Shown here one piece after another: positions 34,869 through 44,754 of a stretch of 64,000 nt of DNA. The DNA comes from Casp-actino8 sp039800005 (lineage in GTDB: Bacteria > Actinomycetota > Acidimicrobiia > Acidimicrobiales > Ilumatobacteraceae). The stretch lies in contig JBDLRN010000031.1 of the NCBI GenBank assembly GCA_039800005.1, positions 1-64,000 of the forward strand, in the 5' to 3' direction. Position 1 is the stretch's first letter, and every line of letters begins with the position of its first letter. The translations under genes were made by a program, and so were the position numbers. A model generated the notes under the pieces. The model made no database searches. It was not told the origin of the DNA and saw only the letters and a list, made by a program, of their open reading frames with translations.

Positions 34869-36038
34869 GTGGAATTCGAAGACGATCCGTCGATCAGCCG
34901 TTTCCGTGACGAGGTGCGGGGCTGGCTGTCGTCGCATCTGGTCGGCGAGTACCGAGCCCTCGGCACCTCGGCCGAGATGGGAGCGCACGACTGGCCGGTA
35001 CGAGTGCGTTGGGAACAAGAACTCGGTCGCGCCGGCTGGCTCGGTCTCACGTGGCCGAAGGAATTCGGCGGACGGGCCGCGTCGGTCGCCGAAGAACTGG
35101 CCTTCGCGCAGGAGTACGCCCTCGCCGACGGCCCGCAACGCGCCGGCTTCTTCGGTGAGGGTCTGCTCGGCCCCACGCTCATCACGTTCGGCTCCCCCGA
35201 ACAACAGGAGCGTTTCCTGCCACCGATCCTGCGGGGGGAGGAGTACTGGTGCCAGGGCTTCAGCGAACCCGGCGCCGGATCCGATCTGGCGGGCGTGCGC
35301 ACGACAGCGGTTCTCGACGGCAACACGTGGCGGGTCGACGGGCAGAAGGTGTGGACGAGTCAGGCTCAGTTCGCCCAGTGGATCTTCGTCCTGTGTCGCA
35401 CCGAACTCGACCAGGTGGCCCACAAAGCGTTGTCGTACGTGCTGGTTCCGATCGACCAACCTGGTGTGGAGGTCAGGCCGCTGAAGGATCTCTCCGGCAA
35501 CGACCACTTCTGCGAAGTGTTCTTCGACGGTGCCGTCACGTCGTCCGATCTGGTGGTCGGGGGTCGCGGCAATGGATGGCGCACGGCGATGGGAACCCTC
35601 GGCTTCGAACGGGGAACCGCTTTCATGGCTCAGCAGTTGAAGTTCGCCAAGGAGTTCGCCAAGGTGCGCGAACTGGCGGAGGCCAAGGGGGTCGACCGCG
35701 ATCCGGAGATCCGTCAACGACTGGCGCGGGCCTACGGCGAACTCGAGATCATGCGATGGTCGGGTCTACGCAACGTGACTCGGTTCCTGCAGGGAAGTCA
35801 GCCCGGTCCCGAGGGTTCGATCGGCAAGTTGTTCTGGTCGAAGTGGCACCAGCGACTCGGCGAACTCGAGGCCGATCTGCTCGGGGCCGACGCGCTGGTC
35901 CTGCAGCCCGAGGGAACCGTCGCCCACGACTTCCAGCACACGTTCATGTTCAGTCGGTCGCACACGATCTACGCCGGTTCGTCGGAGATCCAGCGCAACA
36001 TCATCGGCGAGCGGGTGCTGGGTTTGCCGCGTGAATGA
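34869..36038 (+). CDS. Acyl-CoA dehydrogenase
   Basis: FAD-dependent acyl-CoA alpha,beta-desaturase of 389 residues. WCQGFSEPGAGSDLAG and the WTSQAQFAQW stretch form the FAD/substrate region; the C-terminal YAGSSEIQRNIIGERVLGLPRE is the typical ending. It belongs to the branch often found in steroid- or branched-acyl catabolism (FadE-type), but the chain specificity is not readable. GTG at 34869 follows GGGAGC and gives the family's usual N-terminus; the longer open frame upstream overlaps the divergent SDR gene. Confidence 0.85.
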   Translation: MEFEDDPSISRFRDEVRGWLSSHLVGEYRALGTSAEMGAHDWPVRVRWEQELGRAGWLGLTWPKEFGGRAASVAEELAFAQEYALADGPQRAGFFGEGLLGPTLITFGSPEQQERFLPPILRGEEYWCQGFSEPGAGSDLAGVRTTAVLDGNTWRVDGQKVWTSQAQFAQWIFVLCRTELDQVAHKALSYVLVPIDQPGVEVRPLKDLSGNDHFCEVFFDGAVTSSDLVVGGRGNGWRTAMGTLGFERGTAFMAQQLKFAKEFAKVRELAEAKGVDRDPEIRQRLARAYGELEIMRWSGLRNVTRFLQGSQPGPEGSIGKLFWSKWHQRLGELEADLLGADALVLQPEGTVAHDFQHTFMFSRSHTIYAGSSEIQRNIIGERVLGLPRE

Positions 36039-36057
36039 TCGTCGGCTAGCGGGCGGA

Positions 36058-36870
36058 TCAGTCGCCGGCCGGACCGGAGAATCGCGGCGCCCGCTTCTCG
36101 CGATGTGACGCCACACCTTCGGCGGCATCCGGTCCGCCGAAGCCGAAGAACTCGTAGGCGAGCGACGCGTCGAAGGCCGGCATCATGGAGCGATACCAGT
36201 GATTGAGCGTGTGCTTGGTGAAGCGCAGAGCGGCCTGGGCTCCCTCGGCCAGCTCGCTCGCCACCTCGAGAGCTCGTTGGTGTACCTGATCGTCGTCGAC
36301 GCACAGTGACACCAGACCGATTCGTTCGGCTTCTTCGCCGGTGAGGGTGTGGCACGTGAGCAAGTAGTACTTGGCCTTGGCCATTCCCACGAGCAACGGC
36401 CAGCACACCGCCGCGTGATCGCCGGCGGCGACGCCGAGTCGAGTGTGACCGTCGATGATGCGCGCGGTGCGTCCGACCACCGACACGTCGGCGAGCAGCG
36501 CGGCCACGAGTCCGGCTCCCACGGCCGGACCGTGGACGGCCGAGACGATCGGTCGCGAGCATTCGATCACGTTGCGGACGAGATCGCGCGCTTCGCGCAT
36601 CACACGCGAGCGGATCTCGTAGTCGCCGATGATGCCGTCGATGAGATCGAAACTGCCGCCGGCCGAGAAGGCCTTGCCGGCTCCGGTGAGGAGGACGACC
36701 CGAGTGTCCGGATCACGATCGACCGTGGTCCACACGTCGGCGAGCTCACGGTGGGCGTCGAGACCCACGGCGTTCAGATTCGGGCCGTCGAGAGTGATCT
36801 GCAGCACACCCGGTGACGGACGCGAGAAGGTGAGCTCGCGAAAGTCGCGGTAGTGATCGACCCCCGCCAC
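36058..36870 (-). CDS. Enoyl-CoA hydratase/isomerase family
   Basis: A 270-residue crotonase-fold protein. FSAGGSFDLIDG holds the first oxyanion-hole backbone region and AVHGPAVGAGLVAALLADVSVV the second; family glutamates in the second region are not obvious, so the chemistry could differ from simple hydration. GTG at 36870 begins two bases past the thiolase stop (36873), making the pair almost certainly one operon. The longer open frame starting at 36921 lies inside the thiolase 3' end and is rejected. Confidence 0.83.
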   Translation of the reverse strand: MAGVDHYRDFRELTFSRPSPGVLQITLDGPNLNAVGLDAHRELADVWTTVDRDPDTRVVLLTGAGKAFSAGGSFDLIDGIIGDYEIRSRVMREARDLVRNVIECSRPIVSAVHGPAVGAGLVAALLADVSVVGRTARIIDGHTRLGVAAGDHAAVCWPLLVGMAKAKYYLLTCHTLTGEEAERIGLVSLCVDDDQVHQRALEVASELAEGAQAALRFTKHTLNHWYRSMMPAFDASLAYEFFGFGGPDAAEGVASHREKRAPRFSGPAGD

Positions 36871-36872
36871 GA

Positions 36873-38102
36873 TCAGATGCGCTCGATGATGGTGGCCGTT
36901 CCCATGCCACCGCCGGTGCACATCGTGATGAGCGCGGTCGTCTTGTCCTGTCGCTCGAGTTCGTCGAGCGCGGTCTGGATGAGGATCGGACCACTGCCGC
37001 CGATGGGGTGTCCGAGAGCGATCGCACCACCGTTCACGTTCACGTTCTCGGGAGTGATGCCGAGCTCACGCATGGCCTTCAGGGGAATTGCCGCGAAGGC
37101 CTCGTTGATCTCCCACAGATCGATGTCCTTGGTGGTCATCCCGGCTCGCTCGAGGCACTTCTTCGACGCCGGGGCAGGCGCGGTGAGCATGATGACCGGT
37201 TCGGCGCCGGCCACCGCCGACATGACGATGCGGGCGCGGGGCTTCAGGCCGTGGGACTTGGCGTACTCGGGTGTCGTCACCATGATGACGCCCGCGCCGT
37301 CGACCACACCGGACGAGTTGCCGGCGTGGTGCACGTGGTTCACCTTGTCGACGTTCGGGTACGCCTGCTTGCACATGTCGTCGAACGACTTCTCGAAGCC
37401 GTCGAGCACACGACTTCCGAGTCGTTCGAACGACGGAGCGAGACCGGCCAGCGACTCCATGGTCGTGCTCGGTCGCAGGTGCTCGTCCTGGGCGAGGGCG
37501 ACCGAGCCGTCGGGATTGAGGATCGGAACGACACTTCGATCGAAACGTCCTTCGGCCTGAGCTCGCGCGGCGCGCATCTGGCTCTCGAAGGCGAGTGCAT
37601 CGACGTCTTCACGGGTGAAGCCTTCGATGGTGGCGATGAGGTCGGCCGACACGCCCTGTGGCACGAGCGGATACATGGCGCGCAGAGCCGCATTGCCGAC
37701 CGTGAAGTCGGGCGGTCCGCTCGGAGCGGGCCAACGCGACATCGACTCGACGCCACCGGCGACCACCACGTCCTGATGACCGGACTGGACGGCCATGGCG
37801 GCCCACGAGACCGCTTGCTGGCCCGAACCGCAGAATCGGTTGATGGTGACACCGGGTGCCTCCACCGGCCAGCCTGCGGCGAGGACCGCCATGCGGCCGA
37901 TGCACGCGCCATGATCGCCGGCGTCGTTGCCGTTGCCGATGATCACGTCGTCGACGTCGGCCGGATCGAAGCCGACGCGCTTCTGCAGAGCGTTCAACAC
38001 TTGGGCCAACAGTTCCTGCGGATGAATGTGGTGCAGCGAACCGGTGTCCTTTCCCTTGCCACGCGGGCTGCGGACTCCGTCGATGATCCAGGCTTCGCTC
38101 AT
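36873..38102 (-). CDS. Acetyl-CoA acetyltransferase (thiolase)
   Basis: A 409-residue thiolase. The nucleophile Cys is in NRFCGSGQQA near residue 90, the conserved GHP in GGAIALGHPIGGSG, and the second catalytic Cys in ITMCTGGGMG near the C-terminus. It cleaves or forms 3-oxoacyl-CoA. With the adjacent enoyl-CoA hydratase it provides two of the four beta-oxidation steps; an acyl-CoA dehydrogenase and an SDR lie just beyond. Confidence 0.93.
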   Translation of the reverse strand: MSEAWIIDGVRSPRGKGKDTGSLHHIHPQELLAQVLNALQKRVGFDPADVDDVIIGNGNDAGDHGACIGRMAVLAAGWPVEAPGVTINRFCGSGQQAVSWAAMAVQSGHQDVVVAGGVESMSRWPAPSGPPDFTVGNAALRAMYPLVPQGVSADLIATIEGFTREDVDALAFESQMRAARAQAEGRFDRSVVPILNPDGSVALAQDEHLRPSTTMESLAGLAPSFERLGSRVLDGFEKSFDDMCKQAYPNVDKVNHVHHAGNSSGVVDGAGVIMVTTPEYAKSHGLKPRARIVMSAVAGAEPVIMLTAPAPASKKCLERAGMTTKDIDLWEINEAFAAIPLKAMRELGITPENVNVNGGAIALGHPIGGSGPILIQTALDELERQDKTTALITMCTGGGMGTATIIERI

Positions 38103-38157
38103 GGTTCCTCCCGTCGGTGAACGAACGATTCGACCGTAGCCGAATCGTTCGGTCGAC

Positions 38158-38733
38158 TCAGGTGCCGGTGGCGCGCTCGGCCCGGCTCACGACCTCGGCG
38201 AGTTCGTCGCGGGCTCGAGCCACTCGGGAGCGCACGGTCCCGATGGGGCAACCGCAGATCTGGGCCGTCTCGTCGTAACTCAGGCCGAGCACCTGGGTGA
38301 GCACGAAGGCGTCGCGTCGATCGGGGTCCAGTGCCTCGATCAGTTGGGAGAGTTCGAGCGACGGGCCGCTCGACGCCGTCGGGTCGTCGGACGCTTCGGA
38401 GCGGAGTCGCTCGACCAGGCGCCATCGACGGGATCGGGCACGTAGATGATCGGCCGCGGCTCGTCGGGCGATCGAGAGCAACCAGACCTTGGCGTCGCTC
38501 TCGCCGCGGAAACGATGCAGCGATCCGATCGCCCGGGTGTAGGTGTCCTGGGTGACGTCGTCGGCCGACTGGACGTCGGTGAGATAGGCGCAGTAACGCC
38601 ACACGTCGGCCTGACTCTCCTCGACGAAACGGCCCAGCGCTCGACGGTCACCGTCTCGGGCGGCGATGGCGAGGGAGGTGAGGGAAACCACGAGCAACAT
38701 TCTGGAACTTTTCGGGTTCGTGCGACGACTCAT
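38158..38733 (-). CDS. ECF-type RNA polymerase sigma factor
   Basis: A 191-residue sigma-70 family ECF factor. Region 2 runs from about residue 35 (VWRYCAYLTDVQSADDVTQDTYTRAIGSLHRF, key part ADDVTQDTYTRA) and region 4 includes LTQVLGLSYDETAQICGCPIGTVRSRVARAR, the helix-turn-helix. The zinc-finger membrane protein divergent from it is the likely anti-sigma factor. ATG at 38733 leaves only five bases to that gene's start; ATG at 38700 would remove 11 residues, still keep region 2 and leave room for a promoter. Confidence 0.87.
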   Translation of the reverse strand: MSRRTNPKSSRMLLVVSLTSLAIAARDGDRRALGRFVEESQADVWRYCAYLTDVQSADDVTQDTYTRAIGSLHRFRGESDAKVWLLSIARRAAADHLRARSRRWRLVERLRSEASDDPTASSGPSLELSQLIEALDPDRRDAFVLTQVLGLSYDETAQICGCPIGTVRSRVARARDELAEVVSRAERATGT

Positions 38734-38738
38734 TCGGT

Positions 38739-39434
38739 GTGGCAGGTGATTCTTGGGACTTTGGTCCTCGTCGGCCGGCGTGCGAAGCGACGCGGCAGGC
38801 TCTCTCGGCGGAGCTCGACGGTGAAGCCTCGGGAGTCGAGGTCGCCGCGGCGCGCCACCACCTCGAATCGTGCGATTCGTGTCGCGCGTGGTCGACCGCC
38901 GTCGAGGGTCTGCAACGTCGCATTCGAGTGCGCGCGGCCGATGTGGTTCCCGATCTCGCCTCGGTGATCCTGGAACGCGCGCATCCGCCGCGGCCGGGCC
39001 GAGGTGAGTGGATCCGTCTCTCGCTCGTCGTGGTGGCGCTCACGCAGTTGGTCATCGCGCTTCCCGATCTCTTCGCGTCGTCGACCGCAGAAGAGGTTCA
39101 CGACTCCCGGCACGTCGGTGCGATGGCCGTGGCCCTCGCTCTCGGCCTTCTCTACACGGCGCACCGTCCGACCCGGGCCTACGGAATTCTGCCCGTCGTC
39201 GCAGCGTTGGCGGTGACCATGCTCGGAGCGGCTTCGATCGACATCGCGCGCGGATCGGCGGTACTTCTTTCCGAATCGGTGCATCTTCTCGAGGCCATCG
39301 GCTTCGTCCTGGTGTGGATGCTCGCCGGGATGCCGGGACGACCCGGTCGATCGAGACATCGACGCCGATCGACTCGCCGTATCGAAGGCGCGTCGGCGAC
39401 GGTCGAGATTCTGCGACGACGCGACTCGGCCTGA
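38739..39434 (+). CDS. Membrane zf-HC2 anti-sigma factor candidate
   Basis: A 231-residue protein. A zinc-binding anti-sigma domain near residues 15-50 has HHLESCDSC (HxxxCxxC), the ZAS motif, preceded by a cysteine in RRPACEAT. Four membrane segments follow (about 92-112, 125-141, 150-170, 178-198) and a basic tail. It would hold the divergent ECF sigma factor at the membrane until a signal releases it. The signal is unknown. Its last base abuts the stop of pepN, which is read from the other side. Confidence 0.75.
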   Translation: MAGDSWDFGPRRPACEATRQALSAELDGEASGVEVAAARHHLESCDSCRAWSTAVEGLQRRIRVRAADVVPDLASVILERAHPPRPGRGEWIRLSLVVVALTQLVIALPDLFASSTAEEVHDSRHVGAMAVALALGLLYTAHRPTRAYGILPVVAALAVTMLGAASIDIARGSAVLLSESVHLLEAIGFVLVWMLAGMPGRPGRSRHRRRSTRRIEGASATVEILRRRDSA

Positions 39435-42020
39435 TCAGCGAAGTCGTGCTTCGAGCGCTGTCTGCTCCCGCTCCCGCAACGCGACGTTGACGCGTTGGCG
39501 TTCGAGCACTTGTTCGAGGGTCTTGGCCGCCTGTGGGACGGGATGCTCGGCGAAGAAGGCCCGAACGTCGGCTTCGGCGTCGGGAGTGTTGAGCGATTTC
39601 ACCGGATCGATCATGCGCACGATCGTGTTGGATGGAAACTTTTCGTCGGCCACTGCCCAGTGGCGACGAACGAAGTCCCACGCCAGTCGACCGTGCCTGC
39701 GATGAGCGATGCAGCGAGCGAGCAGGAACGGAGCGTTCTGCGTCTTGACGTCGCCACTCATGGCGAACTCGCAGGTGCGACGCATCAGATCCGGTGAATC
39801 GAACTCGGCGAGGGCGTAGAGGTAACGCAACTGCTCCTGGGGGTTGTCGGCCGTGAGGAATCGTTGCTGCATGTCGTCGTACGTCGCGGTGTCACCGTGA
39901 TTGGCGACCACGGTCGTGGCCGCGGCGGCCAGCTCGGGATGAACCGACGATGGATCTCTCTGAGCATCGGCGAGGAGCGTTCGACATCTCTCGACCGCGT
40001 CGGCATCCCCTCCGTTCACGGCGACCAGCGCGACGAGCAGACCGCGCAACTTGCCGATCAGCTCGTCCTCGTCGATGACGGGTTCCCAGCCCAACGCGGC
40101 GAGAGCGGGCGACGCCAGCTCTCTAATCCGTCGCTGCAACGACACGTAGGCGTCGTCGCCGACCAGTCGACCGATCGAACGCAACCCGTTGGCCACCACT
40201 TGCCAGACCGCGAGGTCGCGTTCGTCGACGAAGGAATCGAGGAAGTCGAGGAAGTCGACCGCCGAAAGGCGTCCGGCCACCACCGCGCTCCACGCGTCGT
40301 CGACCAGGTTGTATCGCTCCACGGTCGACGACCTGGCGAGCACCGATCGATCGACTCGCGCGAGGAGTTCGGGAGAGTAGGCCACGCGATAGAAGCCGTG
40401 ACCGCCCGAGTTGACGATGACGACGTCGTCGGCGCGCGCGAGCGGAACCTCGATCGGCTCGTCGTCGAGCAGAACCAGTTCCTCGCCGTCGCCGAGACGA
40501 AGGTGAACGGGCACCAGCCAGGACTGATGTGGGACCTCGGCCGTCACGTCGAACAAGAAGCGTTGCTGGGTGAGGCGCACCGCCGACCCATCGCTCGTCG
40601 TCACCAGGTCGGCACTCACGAGCGGATAGCCGGGCTGCCAGATCCAGGAGTCCATCAGTCGACGCACTGGTTCTCCACCGTCCGACGACACCGCGGCTTC
40701 GATCGAGTCCCAGAGATCGGACGTCTCGGTGTTCCCGTAGGAATGGGCGGCCAGGTAGTGACGCACTCCGGCGCGGAACCGTTCGACACCCAAGTACTGC
40801 TCCAGCATGCGAAGCAGCGCGCCGCCCTTCTGGTAGGTCAGGACGTCGAACATTCCCTCGCAGTCGGCCGGTGAGCGCACCTCGTACTCGACCGGACGCG
40901 TCGACACGAGCGAGTCGGTCTCGAAGGCGACCGATCGCTCGAGGGAGAAACTGGTCCAACGCTTCCAATCGGGACGGTAGGCATCGACGGCGGCGACCTC
41001 CATGAAGGTCGCGAACGCTTCGTTCAACCAGATGCCGTTCCACCATTTCATGGTCACGAGGTCGCCGAACCACATGTGCGCCAGTTCGTGGCTCACCACG
41101 TCGGCGACCAGTTCCTTCTCGACCTGAGTGCTCGTGCTCGGATCGACGAGGAGGAGGCTCTCTCGGTACGTGATGCACCCCACGTTCTCCATCGCGCCAG
41201 CGGCGAAGTCGGGGAGCGCGATCATGTCGATCTTGGCGTCGGGGTAGGGGATGCCGTAGTACGCGGTGAACCAGCGAAGGCTCGCCGCGCCCACGTCGAG
41301 TCCGAAATCGGTGAGATGACCCTTGCCGGGCACGTGCACGATCCGCAGCGGAACGCCTCCCACATCGACCGCTTCGGTGGCCTCGAGCCGTCCGACCACG
41401 AAGGCCACCAGGTAGGTGCTCATGGGCATGGTGTCGGCGAAAGTCACGGCCACCTTTTCGTCGCGGCGGGTGCGTCGGATCTCGGGTCCGTTGCTCACGG
41501 CCAGCAGACCGTCGTCGACCACCAAGGTGACGGCGAAAACGGCCTTGAAATCGGGCTCGTCGAAACACGGAAACGCGCGTCGACAGTCGGTCGCCTGCAT
41601 CTGGGTGCAACCCACCACGTGCTCGACGCCGTCGACGTCGCGATAGGTGCTCCGATAGAAGCCACGCAACTTGTCGTTGAGGATCCCGGTGAATTCGACG
41701 TCGATCGCGATCGGACCGGGTGCGAGTTCGTCGATGGTTCCGATCAGAAGTCGTTCGGTTCTCTCGTCGAGCGAGAACGGGGCCGGCCGACCGTCGACGA
41801 AGACGCGCTGTACGTCGAGTTCAGCGGCGTTCAGCACGATCGAACGAGTGGTGGCGTCGAGGTCGGCCGAGATCACGACCCGTCCGGAGAAGGTGGCCCC
41901 GGTGAGATCGGGCTCGAGTTCGATGTCGTAACGCCGGGGCCGGACGTGTCGTGGGAGTCGATAGGGGTCGAGTTCGTCGGGTCCGGGCCGTTCGTTCGTG
42001 GTCGTTCGGGGGCTGGTCAC
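39435..42020 (-). CDS. pepN: Membrane alanyl aminopeptidase (PepN, M1 family)
   Basis: Zinc aminopeptidase of 861 residues. The exopeptidase motif GAMEN is at 275-279, the zinc motif HELAH at 311-315 and the third ligand Glu at 334 in WLNEAFATF. All four M1 domains, including the C-terminal helical ERAP1-like domain, fit the length. It releases N-terminal residues in peptide turnover. The catalytic tyrosine lies in the DFAAGAMENVGCITYRESLL region and beyond. It meets the anti-sigma gene tail to tail without a gap. Confidence 0.95.
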   Translation of the reverse strand: MTSPRTTTNERPGPDELDPYRLPRHVRPRRYDIELEPDLTGATFSGRVVISADLDATTRSIVLNAAELDVQRVFVDGRPAPFSLDERTERLLIGTIDELAPGPIAIDVEFTGILNDKLRGFYRSTYRDVDGVEHVVGCTQMQATDCRRAFPCFDEPDFKAVFAVTLVVDDGLLAVSNGPEIRRTRRDEKVAVTFADTMPMSTYLVAFVVGRLEATEAVDVGGVPLRIVHVPGKGHLTDFGLDVGAASLRWFTAYYGIPYPDAKIDMIALPDFAAGAMENVGCITYRESLLLVDPSTSTQVEKELVADVVSHELAHMWFGDLVTMKWWNGIWLNEAFATFMEVAAVDAYRPDWKRWTSFSLERSVAFETDSLVSTRPVEYEVRSPADCEGMFDVLTYQKGGALLRMLEQYLGVERFRAGVRHYLAAHSYGNTETSDLWDSIEAAVSSDGGEPVRRLMDSWIWQPGYPLVSADLVTTSDGSAVRLTQQRFLFDVTAEVPHQSWLVPVHLRLGDGEELVLLDDEPIEVPLARADDVVIVNSGGHGFYRVAYSPELLARVDRSVLARSSTVERYNLVDDAWSAVVAGRLSAVDFLDFLDSFVDERDLAVWQVVANGLRSIGRLVGDDAYVSLQRRIRELASPALAALGWEPVIDEDELIGKLRGLLVALVAVNGGDADAVERCRTLLADAQRDPSSVHPELAAAATTVVANHGDTATYDDMQQRFLTADNPQEQLRYLYALAEFDSPDLMRRTCEFAMSGDVKTQNAPFLLARCIAHRRHGRLAWDFVRRHWAVADEKFPSNTIVRMIDPVKSLNTPDAEADVRAFFAEHPVPQAAKTLEQVLERQRVNVALREREQTALEARLR

Positions 42021-42056
42021 GACGGCGAGCGTAGTGGCGAGATACGGTTGTCATTC

Positions 42057-43082
42057 GTGCCACCCTTGGACCAGAACGTGCGTTTTCCGGCCCGTGCGGA
42101 CGGTTCGCGCTTCGACGTGGTGGGCATCGGCAACGCTCTCGTCGACGTCATCTCCCATGCCGACGACTCCTTCATCGAGCGCCAGGCCCTCACCAAGGGT
42201 TCGATGACGCTGGTCGACACCGAGCGAGCTCTTCACTTGTATCGAGCGCTCGGATCGGCGGTCGAGATGAGTGGTGGATCGGCCGCCAACACGGTGAGCG
42301 GTGTGGCCAGTTTCGGTGGTCGTGCGGCCTACATCGGCAAGGTGAGTCTCGACGATCTCGGTGACGTCTTCGGCCACGACCTCCATGCGGTCGGCGTGCA
42401 CTTCGCCCCGGGTCGACATCTCGACGACATTCCCACCGGACGTTGCATCATCGTCGTGACTCCCGATGCACAACGCACCATGAACACGTACCTCGGTGTG
42501 TCGTCGTACCTGTGTCCGACCGACATCGACGAAGAGGTGGTGGCCGCTGGTCGTGTGCTCTACATGGAGGGTTACCTCTTCGATCGCGAGGACGCCAAGG
42601 AAGCCTTCCGCCATGCGGCTCGTGTCGCGCACCGCGCCGGACGGCAAGTGTCGCTCACGCTGTCCGACAGTTTCTGCGTCGATCGTCACCGGGACGACTT
42701 TCGTGCGTTGGTCGAGGACGAGGTCGACATCCTCTTCGCCAACGAGGACGAACTCTGCTCGTTGTACGAGACCGAGAACTTCGAGGCAGCCATCGCGGCC
42801 GTGCGACGCGACAGCGCGTTCGCCGTCGTGACGCGCGGTCCGCTGGGCGCGTCGATCGTCACGCGGGACGCGATCGTCTCGGTCGACGCCGAACCGGTCG
42901 ATCACGTCCTCGACACCACCGGCGCCGGTGATCTCTTCGCGGCCGGTTTCCTGTTCGGGCTCACCCAGGGTCACGACCTCGACGCGGCGGGCCGCCTCGG
43001 AGCCATCGCAGCGTCGGAAGTCATCTCTCATGTCGGGCCGCGCCCGCTCGTCGAATTGCGCACCCTCGATCCGTTCGCTTGA
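42057..43082 (+). CDS. PfkB family carbohydrate kinase (adenosine kinase-like)
   Basis: A 341-residue kinase. VVGIGNALVDVISHADDSF near the start and VGHD... signatures of the PfkB fold lead to the catalytic DTTGAGDLFAAGF near residue 283, where Asp is the base and the glycines form the anion hole. The MSGGSAANTVSG block is typical of the adenosine kinase/ribokinase-like subgroup of actinobacteria. Substrate could be adenosine, ribose or another sugar. GTG at 42057 is preferred; the long upstream frame is a shadow of pepN. Confidence 0.85.
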   Translation: MPPLDQNVRFPARADGSRFDVVGIGNALVDVISHADDSFIERQALTKGSMTLVDTERALHLYRALGSAVEMSGGSAANTVSGVASFGGRAAYIGKVSLDDLGDVFGHDLHAVGVHFAPGRHLDDIPTGRCIIVVTPDAQRTMNTYLGVSSYLCPTDIDEEVVAAGRVLYMEGYLFDREDAKEAFRHAARVAHRAGRQVSLTLSDSFCVDRHRDDFRALVEDEVDILFANEDELCSLYETENFEAAIAAVRRDSAFAVVTRGPLGASIVTRDAIVSVDAEPVDHVLDTTGAGDLFAAGFLFGLTQGHDLDAAGRLGAIAASEVISHVGPRPLVELRTLDPFA

Positions 43083-43112
43083 CGGCGACGCAGCCGAGGT
43101 GGAGGAAGCGGT

Positions 43113-44747
43113 ATGAGTGAATCGGTGTCGACGGAGACGAACGAAGTGTTGCGAGCCCGGGCCGAAGCCTGGTGGGCGGTCGAACCCGATGACGATGTCC
43201 GTGACGAGATCGCCCGAATCCTGAACGGTCCTGTCGAGGACTTGCGCGATCGATTCTCGGGGGGCCTCACCTTCGGGACCGCCGGGCTACGCGCCGCCAT
43301 CGGGGCCGGTCCGCGACGCATGAACCGTCTGGTGGTGCGTCAGGCCGCGGCCGGGCTCGTCGACCATCTGCTGGCCGAGGTTCCCGACGCCGCCGAGCGC
43401 GGCCTCGTGATCGGGTGGGACGCGCGGCGCAAGAGCGACGATTTCGCGCTCGACACGGCGCGCGTGGCCGCGGCGCGCGGCATGAGAGCACTTCTTCTGC
43501 CCGAACCCGTTCCCACACCGGTTCTGGCGTGGAACATCACCCGACTCGGATGTGCAGCGGGCGTCATGGTGACGGCGAGTCACAATCCGCCGGCCGACAA
43601 CGGCTACAAGGTGTATCTCGATTCCGGCGCGCAGATCGTGCCGCCGCACGACGACAAGATCGCTCGGGCCATCGCCGCCGTCGATCCCACGACCGTTCCA
43701 CTCGCGTCGCTCGACGATCCGCGCATCGTCCGACTCGACCGGACGGCGATCGACGACTACGTCTCGTTCGTGCCGTCGGTGACCTTGGTCGACTCGACTC
43801 GTCTCGCTCCGATCGGGATCGCCTACACGGCTCTGCACGGCGTCGGGGGAGAGATGGTGCAACGAGTGTTCGCCGCCGCCGGATACGACGCTCCGGTGGT
43901 CGTCGCCTCGCAACAGACTCCCGACGGGTCCTTCCCGACCGTGTCGTTCCCCAATCCTGAAGAACCCGGTGCCATGGACGAGGTCGTGGCCCTCGCCCGA
44001 TCGATCGGAGCCGACGTGGCCCTCGCCAACGATCCCGACGCCGATCGACTCGGCGTGGCGATTCCCACCTCCGACGGTGGCTGGCGACTGCTCTCGGGTG
44101 ACGAGGTCGGCTGGTTGTTCGCCGATCACGTGCTGACCCACACGACGGGCGACGATCGATTGATCGTGAGCACTCTCGTGTCGTCGTCACTCGTCGGGCG
44201 AATGGCCGAGCAGGCCGGTGTGCACTACGAAGAGAGTTTCACCGGATTCAAGTGGATCGCCGACGTGGCGCGCCGCCATCCAGAGCTGCGACTGGTGTTC
44301 GCCTACGAGCAGGCCCTCGGCTATCTGATCGGAGGACGACCCCTCGACAAGGACGGGATCGGTGCCGCTCTGGTCATGGCCGAGATCACGCGGCTCGCTC
44401 GAACGGAAGGTTCGACGCTCGAGAATCGACTGGCCGACATCGCGCGACGCTTCGGCCGATACGTCACCGCCGAACGATCGGTGCCGATGTCTCCCGAACG
44501 AGGTCGAGCGGCCGTGGCTCGACTGGAACGGAGTCGACCCGAATCGATCGGTGGTCACGCGGTCGAGTCGATGGTGTCGTTCCCCGAAGCCTCACTCGTC
44601 CGGCTCGTCCTCACCGGGCAGGCCGGGTCGATACGCGTGCAGATCCGCCCGAGTGGGACCGAACCGAAGGTGAAACTGTACGGCGAGGCGATCGGCGAGG
44701 ATCCGACGCCGTACCTCGACGCCGTTCGTCAGACGCTCGCGGCGTGA
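43113..44747 (+). CDS. Phosphohexomutase (phosphomannomutase/phosphoglucomutase)
   Basis: A 544-residue alpha-D-phosphohexomutase. The phosphoserine loop is in MVTASHNPPADNGYKVY, the metal loop in LANDPDADRLGVAIP, the sugar-binding loop in GEEVG-like DEVGWLF, and the phosphate-binding loop in VQIRPSGTEPKVKLY. It interconverts hexose 1- and 6-phosphates and could act with GalU in sugar nucleotide supply. It starts 30 bases after the PfkB kinase and is likely in the same transcript. Confidence 0.92.
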   Translation: MSESVSTETNEVLRARAEAWWAVEPDDDVRDEIARILNGPVEDLRDRFSGGLTFGTAGLRAAIGAGPRRMNRLVVRQAAAGLVDHLLAEVPDAAERGLVIGWDARRKSDDFALDTARVAAARGMRALLLPEPVPTPVLAWNITRLGCAAGVMVTASHNPPADNGYKVYLDSGAQIVPPHDDKIARAIAAVDPTTVPLASLDDPRIVRLDRTAIDDYVSFVPSVTLVDSTRLAPIGIAYTALHGVGGEMVQRVFAAAGYDAPVVVASQQTPDGSFPTVSFPNPEEPGAMDEVVALARSIGADVALANDPDADRLGVAIPTSDGGWRLLSGDEVGWLFADHVLTHTTGDDRLIVSTLVSSSLVGRMAEQAGVHYEESFTGFKWIADVARRHPELRLVFAYEQALGYLIGGRPLDKDGIGAALVMAEITRLARTEGSTLENRLADIARRFGRYVTAERSVPMSPERGRAAVARLERSRPESIGGHAVESMVSFPEASLVRLVLTGQAGSIRVQIRPSGTEPKVKLYGEAIGEDPTPYLDAVRQTLAA

Positions 44748-44754
44748 TCGAGGA

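Noticed and set aside
36871..36921. Enoyl-CoA hydratase start at 36921
   Set aside because: It would extend into the thiolase coding end; the His-rich segment is not family-like.
41076..42056. N-terminal extension of the PfkB kinase
   Set aside because: Antisense to pepN; the kinase fold begins after the GTG at 42057.
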